From: CAZCAC01 sp964496575
GTDB lineage: Bacteria > Planctomycetota > UBA1135 > GCA-002686595
NCBI GenBank assembly: GCA_964496575.1
Contig: CAZCAC010000006.1
Location: 66,450 to 130,449 of the forward strand
DNA: 64,000 nucleotides
Direction: 5' to 3'
The position numbers were made by a program, and so were the translations under genes. The notes below the pieces were generated by a model. The model did no database searches, was not told the origin of the DNA, and saw only the letters and a list, made by a program, of their open reading frames with translations. Positions 27,420-36,410 of the stretch are shown here, in pieces (position 1 is the first letter of the stretch; each line of letters starts with the position of its first letter).

Positions 27420-28880
27420 TCAGCGACCTTCCTTCTTCTCCGGATCGAACTTCGGGTTGTCGCTCGACATGCGCGCACCCGTCTCCTCGCGCCAGGCGGC
27501 GAGCTTGGCGTGGAGCGCCTCGACCTTCTCCGGATTCTCGCCGGCCAGGTCGCGCGTCTCACCGATGTCGTCTTGCAGCTGGAATAGCTCGAGCTTCCCG
27601 TCCTCGTACCACTCGATCAGCTTCCAGTCGCCGGCGCGAATGGCGCCGGCCGGCGCGCTGCCCTGGTTGCCGTAGTGCGGGTAGTGCCAGTAGATCGCGT
27701 CGCGCTCCGGCGCCTTCCGATCCTTCAAGAGCGGCACCAGACTCAGCCCGTCGACGTGTTGTTTCGGCCGCGGCGGCAGGCCGGCCATCTCCAGGATCGT
27801 CGGGTAGAAATCGGTGGAAACCACCGGCACCGAGCATACGCTGCCCGGCTCGGTGACCCCGGGCCAGCGAATCACCATCGGCTCGCGAATCCCACCCTCG
27901 TAGATCCAGCCCTTGCCCGCGCGCAGCGGTAGGTTCGAGGTCGGGTGCCCCTCCGAGGTGGAGAGGCCGCCGTTGTCGGACATGAAGAAGACCACTGTCC
28001 GACCGGCGAGCTCGAGTCGATCGAGCGCGTCGAGCACCTTGCCAACGGCGAGATCCATCGCCTCGACCATGCCGGCGTAGACGGCGTGTTCCTGGACCAG
28101 GCGGACCTTGCGGTTGTGCTCCTTCCCCCACTCGGCGGCGAGCGCGCGCTCGGTCTTGCGCTCCAGGTACTTCTGCTTCAGGTCCTCGCGACTGATCAGC
28201 GGCGTGTGCACCGAGTAGAAGGAGAGGTAGACGAGGAACGGCTCTTCCCGCTTCTCCTCGATGAACTTCACCGCCTCGCTGGCCAGGCGAGCGGGCAGGT
28301 GTTCGCCGTCCGGGCCGTCTTCGAGGCGCGGGTTGCCGTAGGGAGAGAAGTAGCGTTTGCCCCCGTACGGACCGCCGCGCGTGATCCCGCCGCGGTTGAC
28401 GTCGAAGCCCTGATCCTCCGGCCAGAATCCCTCCGGCCCCAGGTGCCACTTCCCGGCGAAGAAGGTCGCGTAACCCGACTCCTTCAGCGCCTCGGCGATC
28501 GTCACCTCCTCGTGCGGCAGACGGTCCTCGTAGGAGGCCGGCAGTTGCTTCGTATTGCGCTTCCACCTCTTCGGCTGCGCCGCCCCGAAGTAGTCGGTGG
28601 TGTCCATCCGCGCCGGGTACTTCCCCGATATGATGCTCGCTCGCGTCGGCGAGCAGACCGGGCAGGCCGCGTACGCGTCGGTGAAGCGCTGGCCGGTCGC
28701 GGCGAGGCGATCGACGTTGGGCGTGTCGTAGAAGCTGCTCCCGAAGCAGCCGAGGTCGGTCCAGCCGAGGTCGTCGACGAGGAAGAAGACGAAGTTCGTC
28801 GGTTCGTCGTCGGGGGTGGTCGAGGCGGGAAGGGCCGGGGTCAGCCCGAGGAGGAGCAGCGCGGCGGGGATCAACTTCAT
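27420..28880 (-). CDS. Secreted formylglycine-dependent arylsulfatase
   Basis: 486 residues with a signal peptide (about 1-19). The alkaline-phosphatase-superfamily sulfatase signature is complete: calcium-binding DD at 36-37 (FFLVDDLGW), and CSPTR with C76, the cysteine converted to formylglycine, followed by GKYPARM. GKWHLG and FFMSDNGG supply further active-site residues. It would remove sulfate esters from a secreted or imported polysaccharide. A separate maturase would be needed for C76 and none is seen nearby; the SUMF domain in ovoA is not that enzyme. The gene is followed, upstream on the same strand, by an anion symporter gene 95 nt away, a possible sulfate or organic acid importer. 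Confidence 0.93.
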   Translation of the reverse strand: MKLIPAALLLLGLTPALPASTTPDDEPTNFVFFLVDDLGWTDLGCFGSSFYDTPNVDRLAATGQRFTDAYAACPVCSPTRASIISGKYPARMDTTDYFGAAQPKRWKRNTKQLPASYEDRLPHEEVTIAEALKESGYATFFAGKWHLGPEGFWPEDQGFDVNRGGITRGGPYGGKRYFSPYGNPRLEDGPDGEHLPARLASEAVKFIEEKREEPFLVYLSFYSVHTPLISREDLKQKYLERKTERALAAEWGKEHNRKVRLVQEHAVYAGMVEAMDLAVGKVLDALDRLELAGRTVVFFMSDNGGLSTSEGHPTSNLPLRAGKGWIYEGGIREPMVIRWPGVTEPGSVCSVPVVSTDFYPTILEMAGLPPRPKQHVDGLSLVPLLKDRKAPERDAIYWHYPHYGNQGSAPAGAIRAGDWKLIEWYEDGKLELFQLQDDIGETRDLAGENPEKVEALHAKLAAWREETGARMSSDNPKFDPEKKEGR

Positions 28881-28975
28881 GAGCGAAAAAGACGTTGCGT
28901 TGACACGAACTGCTGAACGAGCCCCGCGTGGAGACTCGCGACCTCGGGCGACGTCGCCCTGTCCGGCCGCCGGCC

Positions 28976-30556
28976 CTACGGTGACTCCACCTGTGGGATC
29001 AGAACCGGCATGTCCATCATCGGCCAGATCAGCCAGACGAAGATCGCCAGCACCACCATCAGGATGCCGCACGCGGGGATGCCGCAGACGAAGAACTCCT
29101 TGGTGGTGAACTGTCCGGAGCCGTAGGCGATGGCGTTGGGAGCGGCGCCGACCAGCAGCAGGAAGGGCATGCCCGCGGTGACCAGGCTCGAGTAGAGGAT
29201 CACCTCGGGCTCCACGTGGAGGTACGGCGCGATGACCAGAGCAACTGGCAAGGAGATCGCGATCGCCGCCACGTTCATGATCAGGTTGGTCATGATCATC
29301 ACGAAGAAGGCGATCCCCAGGATGAACACGAGGCCGGGCGCCTCCTCGAAGAATCCCAGCCACTGAACGGCAATCCAGTTCGCGGCCTGGGTCTGCCACA
29401 GGCAGAAACCGATGCTCATTGCGCCACCGAAGAGCAGGATGATGTTCCACGGTGTGCCCTCGAGGTCCTTCAGGTCGAGGATCTTCAGGGCGTAGAACAT
29501 GACCGTGCCCAGGAGAATGATCCCGCTCTTGTCCAGGTGCGGCCGGAGCTCGTGGGTCTCGGGCAGGAAGGAGCGGATGGAGAGCAGGGAGATCGCCGAA
29601 AGCACGACGACGAGCACGATGATCTCCTGGCGCGTCATCGGGCCGAGCTTCTTGTAGAGATCCTTCGCCCGCTCCTTGAGCCCGGGGATCGTCTTCCGCT
29701 CCGGCTTGTAGTAGACCATGATGTAGGCCCACAGAACGAACGTCATCACGATGCCGACCGGCGCCATGTAGTACGACAGCTCGAAGAAGCCGACGTTCTT
29801 GTTGGTGATGTCGTTGAAGAAGCCGAGAGCCACGGCTCCCCGCGCCGCGCCGAGCAGGGTGATGATGCTGCCCGCGCCGGCGACGAAGGCCATGCCGATG
29901 AAGAGGCCCTTGCCGAATCGGGTCGGCTTGTCCTCGTCGGTGTAGAGCCCGTGGATCGCCATCAAGAGCGGGAAGATCGTCGCCGCGACCGCGGTATGGG
30001 CCATGATCAGCGTGAGCGCGCTCGTCAGGACGAAGCAACCCAGGTAGATCATGCTGGTCTTCTCGCCGATGATCGAGAGCATCTTGTAGGCCAACCGCTT
30101 GGTCAGGCCGGTCTTGGTGAAGACCATGCCGATCACCAGCGAGCCGAAGATGAACCACACCGATGGCGCGAGGAAATCGGTGAAGGCGATGCGAGTGCCC
30201 GAGATCGTCTCGCCGTTCTCCAGAATCATGTCCGGCCGGATCAGGAACAGCGCCTGCATCACCCCGATCATGATGCTGGTCACCCCGATGGGCACGACCT
30301 CGGTGACCCACCAGACGACGACGAGCAGGAACAGGGCGACGGCGGCCTTGCCCTGGGGCGTGAGCGGGAAGACCTTGCCCTGCGGGTCGACCGCGTCCGG
30401 CCAGGCCGGCGACAGGTACGTCACGAAGAACAGGGCGACACCGAGCAGCAGGAAGAATGCGCGCTTGACGTCGAAGGGCTTCTTGGTGGCTTTCTGGAAG
30501 GCCCCGCCTCCGGCTTCGGAAGAAGCGCCGGCGGTGGCTTGCGTGGTCTCGGTCAT
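28976..30556 (-). CDS. SLC13/DASS-family sodium:anion symporter
   Basis: 526 residues, full length for the divalent anion:sodium symporter family. A cytoplasmic N-terminus of about 30 residues precedes about 11-12 membrane segments. Family phrases include WWVTEVVPIGVTSIMIG, the hairpin region with FGSLVIGMVFTKTGL, GAARGAVALGFFNDI and the second SNT-like repeat region FVMIMTNLIMNVAAIAISLPV. Substrates of the family are dicarboxylates, citrate or sulfate; the adjacent sulfatase makes sulfate or a sugar acid attractive, but this is inference. GAGGTG lies about 10 nt before the ATG. Confidence 0.9.
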   Translation of the reverse strand: MTETTQATAGASSEAGGGAFQKATKKPFDVKRAFFLLLGVALFFVTYLSPAWPDAVDPQGKVFPLTPQGKAAVALFLLVVVWWVTEVVPIGVTSIMIGVMQALFLIRPDMILENGETISGTRIAFTDFLAPSVWFIFGSLVIGMVFTKTGLTKRLAYKMLSIIGEKTSMIYLGCFVLTSALTLIMAHTAVAATIFPLLMAIHGLYTDEDKPTRFGKGLFIGMAFVAGAGSIITLLGAARGAVALGFFNDITNKNVGFFELSYYMAPVGIVMTFVLWAYIMVYYKPERKTIPGLKERAKDLYKKLGPMTRQEIIVLVVVLSAISLLSIRSFLPETHELRPHLDKSGIILLGTVMFYALKILDLKDLEGTPWNIILLFGGAMSIGFCLWQTQAANWIAVQWLGFFEEAPGLVFILGIAFFVMIMTNLIMNVAAIAISLPVALVIAPYLHVEPEVILYSSLVTAGMPFLLLVGAAPNAIAYGSGQFTTKEFFVCGIPACGILMVVLAIFVWLIWPMMDMPVLIPQVESP

Positions 30557-30886
30557 CCTCTGGTCACCTCAGTCTGGCCGTTGACTCGACGGCTCCTACG
30601 GAGCCGGGGAGCGACGACGGCCAGCCATCTCAGACCGGCCGAGATCGCGCGGAGGATAAGCGTTCCAACTCGTTTCGGCAATCGGCTGCGAGCCTAGCTT
30701 TCGCCTCCTGTTAGCGGGATTCGGCGGAGATCCGGCGACGGAAACGGACCATTTCGACCGTGTTCAGCGGCCTCCGAGCGAACCGCCCGTCCGCGCATAA
30801 GCCCTGTTGCGCAGATCGCCGCCGACAATGCGCGAAGGCCGCGAATCACCCATCGGAGCACGCCAGCGCGAACGACAAGGACCGGG
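30557..30886. other. Intergenic region upstream of the symporter gene
   Basis: 330 nt between two same-strand genes. It must contain the symporter promoter. The only structure noticed is a short perfect hairpin, GGCTCC-TAC-GGAGCC at 30591-30605, about 35 nt upstream of the symporter ATG; it lacks a U-run and is too small to call a terminator or riboswitch. No coding frame is convincing. Confidence 0.4.
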
Positions 30887-32335
30887 TCACCGCCTCTTCC
30901 GAAAGCGCCAGGTCGGGTTGAAATAGTCGGGCGCCACGGTATCCAGGCCATCCGGTCCCACCGACCACATCAAGAGCGTCCCGTCTTCCTCGATCCGCGC
31001 TTGCAGGGGTCTTCCGGAGAAGGGGTCGATCGTCGCCGTGATCTCGGCGAGAGCCGCGTCGGGACCCTCGGCGTGAGCCCGCAGCCCGGCCAACGCGAAC
31101 TGGAGGCGGACTTCCGCTTCGAGGGCCTCATCCAGCAGCGAGTCCAGCCGTGGCAGGAGCATCGAGGCCACTCGAGAATCGGCCCGCTCAGTAGCCTCCG
31201 AGCCGCGGACTGGGGCCGAGCCGCGCTGGTACGAGACACATTCCTCGAGGTATCCCTCCATCGCCTCGAGATAGGCGATCCGATCGGAATCGAGAGAGAC
31301 GGACGTCCAGGGAATCAGCCAGTCGGAAGGGCGCCGGCCGATCGCTCCGTCTCCATCCCAGTCGCCGGCGCGAATCAAGTCGAACATCCGACAGCCGTGG
31401 ACCCGCTCGGATTCGATCGCGGTGATCAGGCCCTGAACAGGCCCCTTGCTCGACAGGAAGCTCCGCAGCTCACTCAGATCCGTTCCGGCCGGCAGGTGGG
31501 GCAGCGTCCGTTCGAGGCCCCAGAGAAAGCTGGACAATCCGGAACTGGAGGCCAGGAACACGAACAGCGTCTGTGGCTCGCCGATCAGGTCGACCGCGTG
31601 CTTGGCTCGGTCGAGGAACTCCAGCGCCTCCGCAGTGCGCCCCTCGCGGGCGGCGAGGATGGCCAAGTCGTCCAGGATCCTCAGCAGCTCCAGGTAACCC
31701 GTGATCGGCGGACCGGGGAATTGATGCACCGTGGGTCCGTCGCCGGCATCGAGCTGCTCTTCCAGGCGACCCCGCCAGTCGATCGGACCTCGCTCGAGCA
31801 CGCGCAGAGCTCGCTCGTAGCGCGGTCCCGCGGCCTCGACCCACAGGTGCACGGCGTGCCGCTCGCAATCGCTCACCTCCGCGAGATCGATCTCGAAGTA
31901 GAGGCTCTCGGACGGATAGAGATGGTGAAGTGGTGAATCGGGCGGTGCCTCGCCGAGGCACTCGATCCACGCCTCGAGCTTCGCGAGTTCGGCCGGGTCC
32001 GCTCCGGACTCGCGGGCGAGCCTGAGCGCCTCTCGTGCCCCGCCGATCTTCGCGAGGTTTTCGATCCGCCAGGGGTCCTTCTCGCCGAAGCTCTCGAGCC
32101 ACTCGAAGGTCTCCGGATCGCCGGGCGGAGTGCGGGCGATCAGGTCATCGATCGTCAACGGCGCGCCCGTCGCCGCCCATCGATTCTCCACCACCTGCAG
32201 CTTGTCGCGCACCTTTTCCGCGTGCCTCGACCACAGCCAGCCGACCACGAGAACCAGGACGACGAGCGCGATGGCGGTGATGCCCATCGCCTTCAGGCAG
32301 CAGCCGCGCTCCTCCTTGCTCAACTCGGTCTTCAT
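30887..32335 (-). CDS. Membrane-anchored protein of unknown function
   Basis: 482 residues. One hydrophobic segment at about 18-38 (TAIALVVLVLVVGWLW) follows a charged, Cys-containing N-terminus, giving a single-pass protein whose bulk is extracytoplasmic and strongly helical. The mature part has many acidic helices with a TPR-like cadence (TAEALEFLDRAKHAVDLIGE) and a C-terminal tail PFSGRPLQARIEEDGTLLMW that resembles proteins of Planctomycetota annotated only as hypothetical. ATG 32335 and a second ATG at codon 17 are both possible. No enzyme motif is recognised. Confidence 0.7.
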   Translation of the reverse strand: MKTELSKEERGCCLKAMGITAIALVVLVLVVGWLWSRHAEKVRDKLQVVENRWAATGAPLTIDDLIARTPPGDPETFEWLESFGEKDPWRIENLAKIGGAREALRLARESGADPAELAKLEAWIECLGEAPPDSPLHHLYPSESLYFEIDLAEVSDCERHAVHLWVEAAGPRYERALRVLERGPIDWRGRLEEQLDAGDGPTVHQFPGPPITGYLELLRILDDLAILAAREGRTAEALEFLDRAKHAVDLIGEPQTLFVFLASSSGLSSFLWGLERTLPHLPAGTDLSELRSFLSSKGPVQGLITAIESERVHGCRMFDLIRAGDWDGDGAIGRRPSDWLIPWTSVSLDSDRIAYLEAMEGYLEECVSYQRGSAPVRGSEATERADSRVASMLLPRLDSLLDEALEAEVRLQFALAGLRAHAEGPDAALAEITATIDPFSGRPLQARIEEDGTLLMWSVGPDGLDTVAPDYFNPTWRFRKRR

Positions 32336-32464
32336 CGTGGGTGGATCTTACCCCGCCGGATCCTCCACGGAAGCCGCCCGCGTCGAATGGAGAGCACCGA
32401 CCCGCCTTGGAGCGGTTATCCTCTACTCGCCCCAGGAGACCCGAATTCGGACGAGAGTGTAACG

Positions 32465-33604
32465 ATGAGCCTGCTCGCCACCTGCCCCGACTGCCACAAG
32501 AAGTACCGAGTCCCCCACGCCGACAAGGAGTGGCGCTGCAAGGCCTGTGACGTGCCCCTCGAGCTGGAGGAGTCCGAGGTGGTGGAAGAGACCACCTTCG
32601 AGTGTCCGAAGTGCGGCGCCGAGATCGAGGAAGAGGATCGCTTCTGCGAGTCGTGCGGCGCCGTACTGAAGATGGCCGGGCCCTCGCGCAAGAGCGCCGA
32701 GCGACGGGTCGCCGGCAAGCAGATGCGCAGGGCGATGGGGCGAGTTCGCCTGCTGCGCTTCTTCCTCTACCTGGCCATGTTCGGAGCGGTCATCCAGCTG
32801 CTCGCCGCCGTGGGCGCCGCCTGGACGGGAGATCTCACCGCCGGCGGAGCTGCGCTCGTGCTTGCACTCAGCGCCCTGCTGGTCGGCCTGGTCATGCTCG
32901 CCCTCCACCACCTCGAGCGGAATCCGTTTCCGGTGGCGCTCACCCTGGCCCTCCTGAAGACGCTCGAGGTGGCGCTCGCCTACCTCGGCGAGGGCAACTG
33001 GGTGATCCCCTGTGTCTGGGCGGTGTTCTTCTGGGCGGCGACCTTCTTCGCGGCCGAGGTCACACGCCTCGCGCGCGAGCACCCCGACCTGTACCTGTCG
33101 AAGAAGCTGCGCGGCCGGGCCCCGAGCCGCTCCGGTGGGGCCCGCACCCGCGCGATCCACGAACGCCATCAGAAGAAGCAGCGCCGGAAGCTGATCGTCA
33201 CCAGCTCGGCGTTCGGTGCGCTGACGCTGCTCGGCTTGGTCGGCATCTTCGTCTCGGAAGGGAGTGGAGACACTGAAGGTAGTGAGCCGGCGATCCCGAC
33301 GGAAACCATCGACGCGTTCGTCGATGCCTGGAACCGGGCGGACATCGACGCGCTGGCTGAGCTCGCACCGGCGGACGGCCGGGAGAAGCGCCGTCGCAAC
33401 CTGGCCAAGGCGATGCGACGCTACGGCTGGGAGGAGCAGTTGCCTCCCATCCTGGGGTTCACCCACGAGTCGACGCGGAAGGACCGGCTCAAGGTCACCT
33501 TCAACACCGAGGGTGGAGATCTCAAGGTGAACTTCACCTGCGAGGACGAAGTCTGGACGACGAGCACGATGGACTTCCGGGGCGTCAAGGAGTGGCGCCC
33601 CTGA
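32465..33604 (+). CDS. Double zinc-ribbon membrane protein, unknown function
   Basis: 379 residues. Two zinc ribbons open the protein: CPDC...CKAC (about 7-28) and CPKC...CESC (about 47-64). Four to five membrane segments follow (about 100-120, 125-150, 165-200), then a basic cytoplasmic loop (ERHQKKQRRKL), another span (about 240-260) and a C-terminal soluble domain of about 110 residues (ETIDAFVDAWNRADIDALAE) that looks like a SnoaL/NTF2-like small domain. It ends 9 nt before the CPBP protease gene, so the two zinc-ribbon proteins are probably co-transcribed. Function unknown. Confidence 0.75.
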   Translation: MSLLATCPDCHKKYRVPHADKEWRCKACDVPLELEESEVVEETTFECPKCGAEIEEEDRFCESCGAVLKMAGPSRKSAERRVAGKQMRRAMGRVRLLRFFLYLAMFGAVIQLLAAVGAAWTGDLTAGGAALVLALSALLVGLVMLALHHLERNPFPVALTLALLKTLEVALAYLGEGNWVIPCVWAVFFWAATFFAAEVTRLAREHPDLYLSKKLRGRAPSRSGGARTRAIHERHQKKQRRKLIVTSSAFGALTLLGLVGIFVSEGSGDTEGSEPAIPTETIDAFVDAWNRADIDALAELAPADGREKRRRNLAKAMRRYGWEEQLPPILGFTHESTRKDRLKVTFNTEGGDLKVNFTCEDEVWTTSTMDFRGVKEWRP

Positions 33605-33613
33605 TCCACTCCC

Positions 33614-34339
33614 ATGCGCTGCCCCTCCTGTCGCCAGAGAATCGCCGAAGAGGCGAAGTTCTGTCCCGCGTGCGGCTACCAGGTCCGCGAGCGCGGACCG
33701 AACCCGGCGAAACGCGGCGTGGTCGCCGCGGCGGTAATGTACGTGGGAGTGTTCGTCTCGCTCTTCGTGGTCGCGCACCTCACGCCGGAGGAGATCACGA
33801 CGACGTTGGAGGAGCTCTCCTGGACGTCGCTGAGCTACGCGCTGATGCTCGTCGTCTCCGCGGTCGCCCTCGGCGTGCTCGGGCGCGGGGCGCTGCGCCG
33901 CTGTTTCGCCGGACCGTCGTCCCCGAAGTGGCTCGGCCTGGGTTTGGTCGGAGGGCTCGTCGGCTTCGCCCTCAGCGCCGCCTGGGTCTGGTTCCTCTGG
34001 ACCATGGCGGGCGAGGAGGGCGAGGACGACGCCACCCTCGAAGGACTCTGGCTGGCGGTGTTCTGCGCCCACGTCGTCCTGCCCGCCTTCGTCGAGGAGT
34101 GGACCGACCGCGGCGTGCTCTGGGTGGCGATGCGGCGGATCACCGGTCAGAAGGGCACCATCTTCGCGACCGCCCTCCTCTTCGCCATGAGCCACGGACT
34201 GGGCGGCGGCGGTCTGCTCGAGGTGCCGCACCGCTTCGTGGTGGGCTTGATCTTCGGCTGGCTGCGAGCACGCAGCGGAAGCCTCTGGCCCGGGATCCTC
34301 GCGCACGCGGTGCTGAACACGCTGGCGATCACTGTCTGA
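33614..34339 (+). CDS. Zinc-ribbon CPBP-family intramembrane glutamic protease
   Basis: 241 residues. A zinc ribbon (C3xxC6, C17xxC20) is fused to a membrane domain with the CPBP/CAAX-protease motifs in order: E161-E162xxxR166 (FVEEWTDRGVLW), F190xxxH194 (FAMSHGL) and H231xxxN235 (HAVLN). These residues form the active site of Abi/CAAX-type intramembrane proteases, enzymes used in protein maturation, bacteriocin immunity or signalling. The gene follows the double zinc-ribbon gene after 9 nt, so the membrane partner is a plausible substrate or regulator (inference). It ends 18 nt from the convergent DUF5131 gene. Confidence 0.88.
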   Translation: MRCPSCRQRIAEEAKFCPACGYQVRERGPNPAKRGVVAAAVMYVGVFVSLFVVAHLTPEEITTTLEELSWTSLSYALMLVVSAVALGVLGRGALRRCFAGPSSPKWLGLGLVGGLVGFALSAAWVWFLWTMAGEEGEDDATLEGLWLAVFCAHVVLPAFVEEWTDRGVLWVAMRRITGQKGTIFATALLFAMSHGLGGGGLLEVPHRFVVGLIFGWLRARSGSLWPGILAHAVLNTLAITV

Positions 34340-34357
34340 TCAGGGGAGCGTGAGGCG

Positions 34358-35170
34358 TCACGCACGCTGCAGACTCCGGGACCTCTCGCGGGCCCGCTCC
34401 AGTCTGCGCCTCCGTTCCTCACGATCGGGAACCTCCGGCGCCCCGACCTCCGGACGTTCCTCGTAGAGACGTCCGTCGAGGCGTCGTTCCTCCTCGCTTC
34501 GTCGCACGGCTCCTCGCCCCTTCAGGGTGAAGGGAATCCGCGCCTCGCGGCACTGCTTCCGGATCGAGCGCACCCACTTCGTCTCCATCGGGCGGGCGCC
34601 CCAACCGGTCTCGCCACCGACGATCACCCAGTCGATCCCGCGGAGGTTCAGCTTGCCGAGGTCCTCGAGCAGGGGTTCGAGCGCCAGAAAGCGCCGGGCG
34701 ACCGGCGTCTCGCGCAGCCGCTTGATGCGGGGCACCCCGTGGCGCCGATCCTCGACGCTGACTCCGAGCCAGATGTGCTCGTTGTCCTCGAGCCCGCGGT
34801 GACGCGCCGCCGAGAGCAGCTTCTTCATCCGCTCCGCGCGCTTGGTCAGGATCGGAAAGACGTGCCAGTCGGCGAGGCGCATCACGCCGAGGACCTCGGC
34901 GACGAAGGACGCCGGTACTCGCTCGTGGAAGAGGTCACTCATCGAGCCGACGAAAGCGCGCCTCGGCCGGATCCAGCGGAGCGGCTCGAGGAGCTTCTCC
35001 GGCACCACGCGCGGATCGAACCCCTCCTCGTACGCGTGTCCGGGCAGGCCGCGCCAGCGCCGGGCGAAGATCTCCGCGTAGCAGTGGTCGCAACCCGGGC
35101 TCACCGCCGTGCAGCCACGGGTGGGGTTCCAGGTGGTGTCGATCCATTCAATCGCGCTCCGGCGAGTCAT
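34358..35170 (-). CDS. DUF5131 family protein (phage Gp37/Gp68-like)
   Basis: 270 residues. The opening IEWIDTTWNPTRGC and CTAVSPGCDHCYAE gives three cysteines, C20, C27 and C30, an arrangement suggestive of a metal or Fe-S cluster; GLPGHAYEEGFDPR, FVGSMSDLFHE and VIVGGETGWGARPM are further family blocks. The family occurs in phages and bacteria and its activity is unknown; the end, where relatives have FKQWGG, here reads FTLKGRG. A long Arg/Glu-rich C-terminal tail (RRRRLERARERSRSLQRA) is unusual. No phage genes surround it. ATG 35170 is taken because it begins the family homology. Confidence 0.88.
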   Translation of the reverse strand: MTRRSAIEWIDTTWNPTRGCTAVSPGCDHCYAEIFARRWRGLPGHAYEEGFDPRVVPEKLLEPLRWIRPRRAFVGSMSDLFHERVPASFVAEVLGVMRLADWHVFPILTKRAERMKKLLSAARHRGLEDNEHIWLGVSVEDRRHGVPRIKRLRETPVARRFLALEPLLEDLGKLNLRGIDWVIVGGETGWGARPMETKWVRSIRKQCREARIPFTLKGRGAVRRSEEERRLDGRLYEERPEVGAPEVPDREERRRRLERARERSRSLQRA

Positions 35171-35296
35171 GAGAGGTATTTCCTGGGGCAGCGGGTCGCG
35201 CTCTCCGTCCTTGCTCGATGGAATGGACGCTCGCCACGGCGCCGGGTACCGGAGAAACCCATCCCTCCCGCCCCCGACTTCTCTACTGTTCAGGCC

Positions 35297-36241
35297 ATGC
35301 TCTATCTTTCGCTCGGCACCCTCCTGCTGGTCGCCCTCGTCTCCCCTCAGGAGGAGGCAGACCCTCCCGGACACCTCTTCCTCGACAACGGCACGATCCG
35401 CCTCGGCGTCGACCTGGAGTCGGGCGGCAGCGTCTTCCACTTCTCCCGCGGCCCGAAGCAGCGGAACCTCCTGAACCACCACGACCGCGGGCGTTTCATT
35501 CAGCAGTCCTGGTACGGCGTGCCCGACGGCACGCACTGGAACGACAAGAAGTGGTGCTGGAATCCGGTGCAGGGCGGTGACTGGCGCGGGAACCCGGGGA
35601 AGCTGCTCGAGCAGAAGAAGACCGAGACGACGCTCTACACCAGGAGCACGCCGCGGCACTGGTCCGGCTGCGTCGACGTGCCCGAAGCGAAGATGGAGCA
35701 GTGGATCACCCTCGAGGGCGAACTCGCGCACGTGCGCTATCGGTTCACCTACAACGGCGAGGTCGAGCACCCGAAGAAGCACCAGGAGATGCCCGCGGTC
35801 TTCGTCGACCACGCCCTGCCGAATCTGGTGTTCCATGCCGCGGGCGATGACGAGAAGCCGTGGTCGGACGGAAAGCTGACGCGGATCGTGCCCGGCTGGC
35901 CGAATAAAGGGCACTGGCGTGGCGAATGCTGGGCTGCCTACGTCGACGACGAGGACCATGGAATCGGCGTCTTCACGCCGGGCACGCCGGAGATGACCTG
36001 CTACCGCTACGCCGGGAGGCCGGGGCCGAAGGGCGGCGGTTGCTCCTACTTCGCGCCGGTGCGCACGCTGGCCATCACGCCGGGGGCCGTGTTCGAGTAC
36101 GACATCCATCTCACCATCGGCAGTGTCGAGGAGATCCGTGGACGCTTCGCCGAGGTGCATCGCCGCCGAGAAGCGGCAGAGGCTTCCTCCGGGTCATCGG
36201 AGACGGAAGAAGGCACCGACAGGATCGCTCCCTCCTCGTAG
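35297..36241 (+). CDS. Secreted protein, unknown function, with anomalous 3' end
   Basis: 314 residues. A signal peptide (LYLSLGTLLLVALVS) is followed by a beta-rich domain (LFLDNGTIRLGVDLESGGSV, FIQQSWYGVPDGTHWNDKKW) resembling the beta-sandwich proteins that hold glycans, without a recognisable catalytic motif. The homology-like part ends at about IHLTIGSVEEIRGRFAEVHR. The last ~25 codons (from about 36164) read a stretch that matches, in antisense, the 3' end of the gene at 46185-48086, so the natural C-terminus has probably been replaced or extended. It is divergent from the DUF5131 gene with 126 nt between starts. Confidence 0.7.
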   Translation: MLYLSLGTLLLVALVSPQEEADPPGHLFLDNGTIRLGVDLESGGSVFHFSRGPKQRNLLNHHDRGRFIQQSWYGVPDGTHWNDKKWCWNPVQGGDWRGNPGKLLEQKKTETTLYTRSTPRHWSGCVDVPEAKMEQWITLEGELAHVRYRFTYNGEVEHPKKHQEMPAVFVDHALPNLVFHAAGDDEKPWSDGKLTRIVPGWPNKGHWRGECWAAYVDDEDHGIGVFTPGTPEMTCYRYAGRPGPKGGGCSYFAPVRTLAITPGAVFEYDIHLTIGSVEEIRGRFAEVHRRREAAEASSGSSETEEGTDRIAPSS

Positions 36242-36296
36242 CGATACGCAATCAACTCCCCGGACTGATCCAGGGTCAGGAGCCTCGGTCCATCCT
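36164..36296 (-). pseudogene. Remnant of a gene like 46185-48086 (C-terminal end only)
   Basis: Read on the minus strand this segment gives ELIAYRYEEGAILS...SSVSDD, which aligns with EVIVYRAEEGVIRA...FSVSGD at the end of the 46185-48086 protein. The DNA is also clearly similar, for example GGATC(g/a)CTCCCTCCTCG and CGCCGAGAAGCGGCAG in both copies, and the similarity runs past the stop codon of the intact gene into its 3' flank (36164 aligns with 46166). There is no start or upstream portion, so this is a decayed duplicate. Confidence 0.65.
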
Positions 36297-36410
36297 GACT
36301 GCATAGGTTTTCCCTATCACGGGCATCGGGACTTGCGATTGGAGACCGCTGGGCCATCGAACGAAGATGTGTGCATTGGCCAGAGTTGAACTGCAACCCG
36401 AGGAGAAGTC

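Noticed and set aside
30591..30605. Riboswitch or terminator hairpin upstream of the symporter
   Set aside because: A 6-bp stem with a 3-nt loop and no U-run is expected by chance in such GC-rich DNA.
34358..35170. Prophage suggested by the Gp37/Gp68-like protein
   Set aside because: No integrase, capsid, terminase or tail gene is nearby, and this family is common in bacterial chromosomes.
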